A stretch of DNA of 64,000 bases from Paramarasmius palmivorus (taxonomy: Eukaryota > Basidiomycota > Agaricomycetes > Agaricales > Marasmiaceae), in assembly GCA_037176845.1 (NCBI GenBank), contig JAYKXP010000018.1, forward strand, positions 124,001 through 188,000. The letters run 5' to 3'. The translations under genes and the position numbers were made by a program. Under the pieces are notes generated by a model, which was not told the DNA's origin, did no database searches, and was given only the letters and a program-made list of their open reading frames with translations. Numbering within the stretch: position 1 is the stretch's first letter; each line of letters begins with the position of its first letter. Positions 59,620 through 64,000 of the stretch are shown here, piece after piece.

Positions 59620-62318
59620 TCAAAGCCGGGACAGGTCTCTACCCCAAACTCCCCTACGAATACGCCCGTCAACCATTCAATAGTCTATCACCAAGAAATT
59701 CAAACAAAAGACATACCTTATAATCCAATCAATCATCAATAACGCTCTCGTTCTTGCCGACACCTGTTCATTCCAATACACACTCCTCCACGCGTACATA
59801 CCAGCCAACCCCCCAGTGAACGAGAACGGTCCCAGATCAAAGACGGCCGCGTTACCGATATACGCAAGCATACCCAAATGATGGTACTTGAATGGCGTGC
59901 CGCCAATATCCATGGCCTTAGTTTGTTGGGTTTCCCGTTGCCGAGCGAGCTTGTGTAGTTTCTTACCAATATATTTCCCTTGTTGAGAAGCTACTTGGGC
60001 AGTCTAGAATGCGCATGGATACATGGGTAGAAATTAGAATTATTGCGGCAAGACATATTGACACGAGCCACACGTACAGCAGGTAGAGCAGTGATCTTCT
60101 TCCCGAGATCTTCCAACAATCGAACGAGTTCGTTGAGGTTTAAAGAATTATCCGAGTCGAGATCATACATCTCGAAGAGTTCTCTGACCTACAGGCCATT
60201 AGTCAAGCATGTTGAGCCACAAGACATGTGGAGGAATTCGTGCCACGTACTTTGCTAACATGCGACTCGGCCATGGGTATTTTCTTCTTGATCCTTTTTA
60301 CTGGAAATAGCGAAAGATGTGGATCATCATCTCGACAGAGGCCTTAGCAAAGAAAACTAACCCATGATCTCCCACTCTTCGAAATCAATCTTCCCATTCT
60401 TGTCCTTGTCCGCCTCGTCTACCAGCTCCATAAAGTGGCTCACAAGCGAAGTCTCGATCTACCAAGCAAATTCACTCGGTCATCCAGTGATTCACGACGA
60501 AGCATATAAAAACATACCGTCGCACAATCCCCGACAGCGTAAACTTCCCCAATCGGTGCACCCTTGACTCTCAAATGTGCATCCGTCTCGATAGCCTTCT
60601 TGTGCACTTGATTGGGTAGCAACTCCGTTACCCTCCTCGTAAATGGATTCATCGCTATACCCGTCGACCATAAAACAAAGTTTGAGGGGACCGTATATTG
60701 GCTGATTTGACCAGTTTTCTTGTCTCGTGTAGTGAAAATGACTTGATCAGGTGTTACCGCGCTCACGCTGACAAGACGATCTGGGTGAGTGTGGTTAGCA
60801 GCAAAGTGAGGAAACGACCGACCGAGAATTAGTGATTAGCTTTACACCGTCACGTTCGAACTTTTCCTATATATCGTTATTGAGGTGAACGGTAAACAAT
60901 GTGAGAGTCTTTGAAAAGTACCTCCGCGTATTTGGATATAGCTTCCGAGTACTGCGAAGACGTCAACCTTAGGCTACTAGAAAGAGTAGAGAGCGCCTAC
61001 AGTGTTCAAAATATGCTCTCTAGACTGTATAACATGTATGGAAACCTCTTCTCGGCAGATCTTAGGGAACTGTAGAAGACGCGTTCAGCCCGTGCTTTAA
61101 CTCGGAACAAAGTAGGCAAGTCCACGCACGTAGTTCATAATATCCTCTTGACAAAAGTCGTATATCTCCGCAGCCGTTTCGACACCAGTGGGACCACCAC
61201 CGCATACCACGAAGCTGAGTAGCCTCTTCCTCTCTTCGGGAGATGTCGTAGGTAGACTAGCAATTTCAAAATTGTCTACACGTTCTTGAGCATAGTAATA
61301 TATGCCATGTGAATATAAACTTACCCATAATCCGTCTCCTAATAGCCTGGGCATCCGCAATAGTCTTCAGCTGGAAGCAGTGTTCTAGTCCGGGAACGCC
61401 GTGAGTGCTAGAAGTGGAGCCGACTGCAATAATCAAGTGATCGTATCTAGTTCATGCTGGTGAGGCCAAGGTTTGAACAAACGCGGTATGTGTACTCACG
61501 GGATGTATACTCGCTCCTTGTTGCCGTTAGAGCTCATGGTTTCTACTTCGAGTAACTTTTCCTTTAAACATAGGTCTACAGCTTTTCCAGCGACGAAATG
61601 ACCGCGTAACCGAGCAATAATCTTTCGAATGGGCTCAATAAGAGAACGAACTTGGACGGTACCAACAGCAGCGGCTAAAGCGAGTAATATGTTAGCAGTT
61701 GAACACGCAGGAGGTGCAAGGAACGCACAAGGTAATAACGGGGTGAATGTAGTGAATGTTTCTGACGATACGATGGTTACATGGTAGTCTCCTGGGTGAA
61801 GAGTTTGAAGCGTTCCCATAGCCTACATTCCTGGTCAATACGAATAGAACTTTCTCCGGAGAAACGAGGCAACTCACCCCCCAACCACCTCCGACAATGA
61901 CCAACTTTGGTTTCTCTGCCAGCTTCTTCGTCTCCTCATCCTCTTCATCATCTATCTGAACCCTGACAACAGGTAGATTCTTGGGACCTCCACGTTCCGG
62001 ATGCAACGCCAACGGATGGACTGGGACCCTTTCCACGTGTCGTTCGGTGTATGTGAACGCGTCGTGAATGAATATACCAGCTCCGACGACGACAAGACCA
62101 AAGACTGAAGATAAACCGACATATGCAGTGAATTTCGCTACTGTTAGTGCCCGGCCAATAATTGTAGGCCTTGGTTTGGGTGTCGGGGGTATTTCCGTGG
62201 AAGATGACGAGTTGAATCGGTGGCCATATGGTGTTCGCTTTGACGTATTATAACGCTGAAAGTGAAAGTTCGAGAAATTTGGGCGATGGCGAGCGCCTGC
62301 GCGTGCTACGCCTAGCAT
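59620..62318 (-). CDS. NDE1: External type II NADH:ubiquinone oxidoreductase with EF-hands
   Basis: ATG at 62318 opens a basic, Ser-rich N-terminus (MLGVARAGARHRPNFSNFHF), a likely mitochondrial presequence, followed by one membrane anchor (FTAYVGLSSVFGLVVVGAGI). KPKLVIVGGGWG is the FAD-binding Rossmann motif, and FVVCGGGPTGVETAAEIYDF is the NADH-binding one. STGIAMNPFTRRV and GEVYAVGDCAT are further conserved blocks. Between the redox core and C-terminal domain lie DEADKDKNGKIDFEEW and MYDLDSDNSLNLNEL, two EF-hand-like loops. The first has the standard D-x-D-x-N pattern, so calcium may regulate activity. The end is FKYHHLGMLAYIGNAAVFDL, then GVWGRDLSRL joined by the last intron, with the stop at 59620. 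This matches fungal external NADH dehydrogenases on the inner mitochondrial membrane. About twelve introns are present. Confidence 0.88.
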
Positions 62319-63747
62319 TATAGAGTTTTGGTGACCACCACCTAGGTCACTGTCGAGGTAAGATGGAAAAAGCTGTTTTATTTTTGTTCAGGTTACCCGT
62401 CAAGGAACACAAGGCGTGACGTCAAGCCGTTCTTGCCCATGCATCGCTCGCCACTGACGTTAGATAACTCGGTAAAAAGGATCCACGGCCTCTGCGGAAA
62501 CGGTGTGGATATACAGCTCAAGGATGGCTGAGAGGAGCAAAATAGTCTTTTTTTATTTATACAAAACTCAAAAGCAACTTGAGAATCTAATCAGACTTCT
62601 TGCGAAAATCACTTGATATCAAGTTCAAAGTTTGGGTTGAATTAGCCATCTTGGAAACGTCCTGTGGTCCTACTATCGCAAAAAAGAAAACTCCGGATAG
62701 AATTGTAGATTTATCAGAATCGAAGGTTGTGATAATCCCGCTCGAAGGCCTAGCGATTTTCCGAGGATGTAAGATGCCCCAAACGTGTCCTAGACTATAG
62801 GAGACGGGATGTGGCTTGATGTGGCCTACTAGCCTATGCTCATCAGCCGGTCGTGGACGTACTATATGGGTGTAAAACGCTCCTGTAAGATAGGAATCTG
62901 GATCAGCAATACAGATTAAAATAAAGGTGCACCGGAGTCCCCTCTAGCTAGGCAATTGTTCCTCTCCGCCGCGGTATTTACTAGCATTCATCAATCTGCT
63001 CTATCGAAGGCAAGAGACGACCGAGATACGTGGATAGAGCCGAGCGTGCTCCTTTCGCGTTTGAAATCAAGCCGCGAGTCAACTTGGAATGCTAATAGAA
63101 TCGATAATAGTGCTATTGTCGATATACGCCCAAGATCATCGTCAAAGTAAGCGAAAAAAATAGGTGGCAGAAATATACGGTCGAAGGCCTGGTGAGGACC
63201 TCGATGGTGATGGTCAGAAAGTAAGAGCAAGGGGAGCAACGGCAGGCGCATCGGAGTTTGGCCCGAATGATATTCCGGAGTTATCGGGTTGAGGCCCTTC
63301 CTTTGTCAATCACCAGCACGTTCCTTTATCCCTGTCCCTTACACTGACAGTCCTCTACACTATTAACACTTCATCATCATCGCCTAGAGTACCTAGGCAG
63401 AGGGAACAAGGAAAAAACGCAAGGGTATACGGTCGAGGAAAAGTGATCTAGGGCTGTAAAATGTGCGTCTTGAGTTGTGTTTCCTTTCACAAGTTTTTCA
63501 AATCTTGCAGATGCACCATAGGACAAGGGTCGAAATTGTGCGAAATAACCGGAAGGACAGCCTCATGGGAGGTCTTGCATGTACGGCCCTTTTCGAGTGC
63601 AATTGTTCCCAGTTGAAGCTGAAACTTGCCAATTTTGGTGGTACGGTCCAAGCTCATTCAATGCCACAAGCTCTTGCTAGTTCTGCCACATTCAATGCTG
63701 TTTGAACACAAGGAATTGCGAGCCATAAAAGCTGATTCTTCAGCACA
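62319..63747. other. Intergenic, upstream of the last gene
   Basis: No gene was recognised. The minus-strand frame 62991-63251 and the plus-strand frames 62600-62800, 62956-63150 and 63463-63705 show no motif. The final part should be the promoter and leader of the truncated gene that starts at 63777. Confidence 0.4.
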
Positions 63748-63780
63748 ATGTCCCTCACCTCCCCATCGCCATCGCCATGA
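63748..63780 (+). CDS. Upstream open reading frame of the last gene
   Basis: The uORF ATG TCC CTC ... CCA TGA encodes MSLTSPSPSP. Its stop overlaps the start of the main frame as ATGA, the classical arrangement for termination-reinitiation coupling. It would make translation of the main protein depend on reinitiation. Confidence 0.4.
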   Translation: MSLTSPSPSP

Positions 63781-64000
63781 ACTCTCTCACCCGCTTCTTC
63801 GGTCTCTTCTTTGCGGACAATCTGCAAAAACAGTTCTCTTCACCAGTCACAGGCGCAAGTCGTCGTGGCTCGGTCTTCTCAGACATCTTCTCGGGCAGCG
63901 TTCGTGCACCCAACTCTCACCTCTCTGCACCTGTGGCACAACCCGGTCGCGGTACGAAGCGCTCGCGTGAGGAGAGCGTAGACGAAGAGACTTCTTCTTC
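63777..64000 (+). CDS. Unknown protein, 3' end outside the window
   Basis: The frame from ATG 63777 (MNSLTRFFGLFFADNLQKQF) is open to the edge of the window, 74 codons so far, ending in an acidic-serine stretch (SREESVDEETSSS). It contains TGASRRGSVFSDIFSG and a basic PGRGTKRSR, a possible nuclear-localisation signal. No known domain is visible in this part. Confidence 0.5.
   Translation, partial: MNSLTRFFGLFFADNLQKQFSSPVTGASRRGSVFSDIFSGSVRAPNSHLSAPVAQPGRGTKRSREESVDEETSS

Noticed and set aside
61097..61360. Minus-strand frame considered as a separate small oxidoreductase
   Set aside because: It is the NADH-binding exon of the external NADH dehydrogenase and splices in frame with its neighbours.

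Overview
The window looks like nuclear DNA of a filamentous basidiomycete, probably an Agaricomycete. Nearly every gene is split by many 45-80 nt GT-AG introns. The gene families are typical of that group: a DUF6534-type seven-helix membrane protein, divergent F-box/leucine-rich proteins, a fungal cytochrome P450, a TKL kinase, an NRPS-like adenylating enzyme and an external NADH dehydrogenase with EF-hands. All exon models were read by eye from splice signals and reading-frame continuity, so gene ends are firmer than internal junctions.

Layout. 1-13 kb: partial MYND-finger gene (-), a seven-helix receptor-like gene (+), a TauD-type dioxygenase (+), a secreted glycerophosphodiester phosphodiesterase (+), MFS sugar transporter copy A (-) and signal peptidase subunit SPC1 (+). 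13-23 kb: a Kin1/MARK-type kinase (+) and a TKL kinase (+), then a recombined tract with a chimeric F-box gene, an F-box/LRR pseudogene and two relics of the Kin1-type gene. 23.6-30.5 kb: sugar transporter copy B (+), a C2H2 zinc-finger protein (+) and the decapping factor DCP1 (+). 31-40.6 kb: F-box/LRR gene A (+), an AMP-dependent synthetase (-), a GABA-type amino-acid permease with several micro-exons (+) and a disordered unknown (-). 41.2-46 kb: a four-exon secreted peptide-precursor candidate (+), F-box/LRR gene B (-) and the intact F-box gene (-). 48-64 kb: a Kre9-like secreted protein (+), a serine-rich membrane protein (-), the DUF6534 protein (-), a P450 (+), the NADH dehydrogenase (-) and a 3'-truncated gene with an overlapping uORF (+).

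Two points stand out. The gene at 41256-41689 encodes an 87-residue secreted precursor ending in a dibasic site, five X-Pro/X-Ala dipeptides and FCRWGCYR. This is the architecture of an alpha-factor-type processed peptide, which is unexpected in a basidiomycete. Second, the F-box plus F-box/LRR gene pair at 41.7-45.8 kb has an inverted, partly decayed copy at 19.8-22.5 kb, and that copy sits between two fragments of a second copy of the Kin1-type kinase gene. One gene has become chimeric as a result.

No tRNA, rRNA, CRISPR array or complete transposon was recognised. The longest tracts without a recognised gene are 45845-48143 and 50362-53146.
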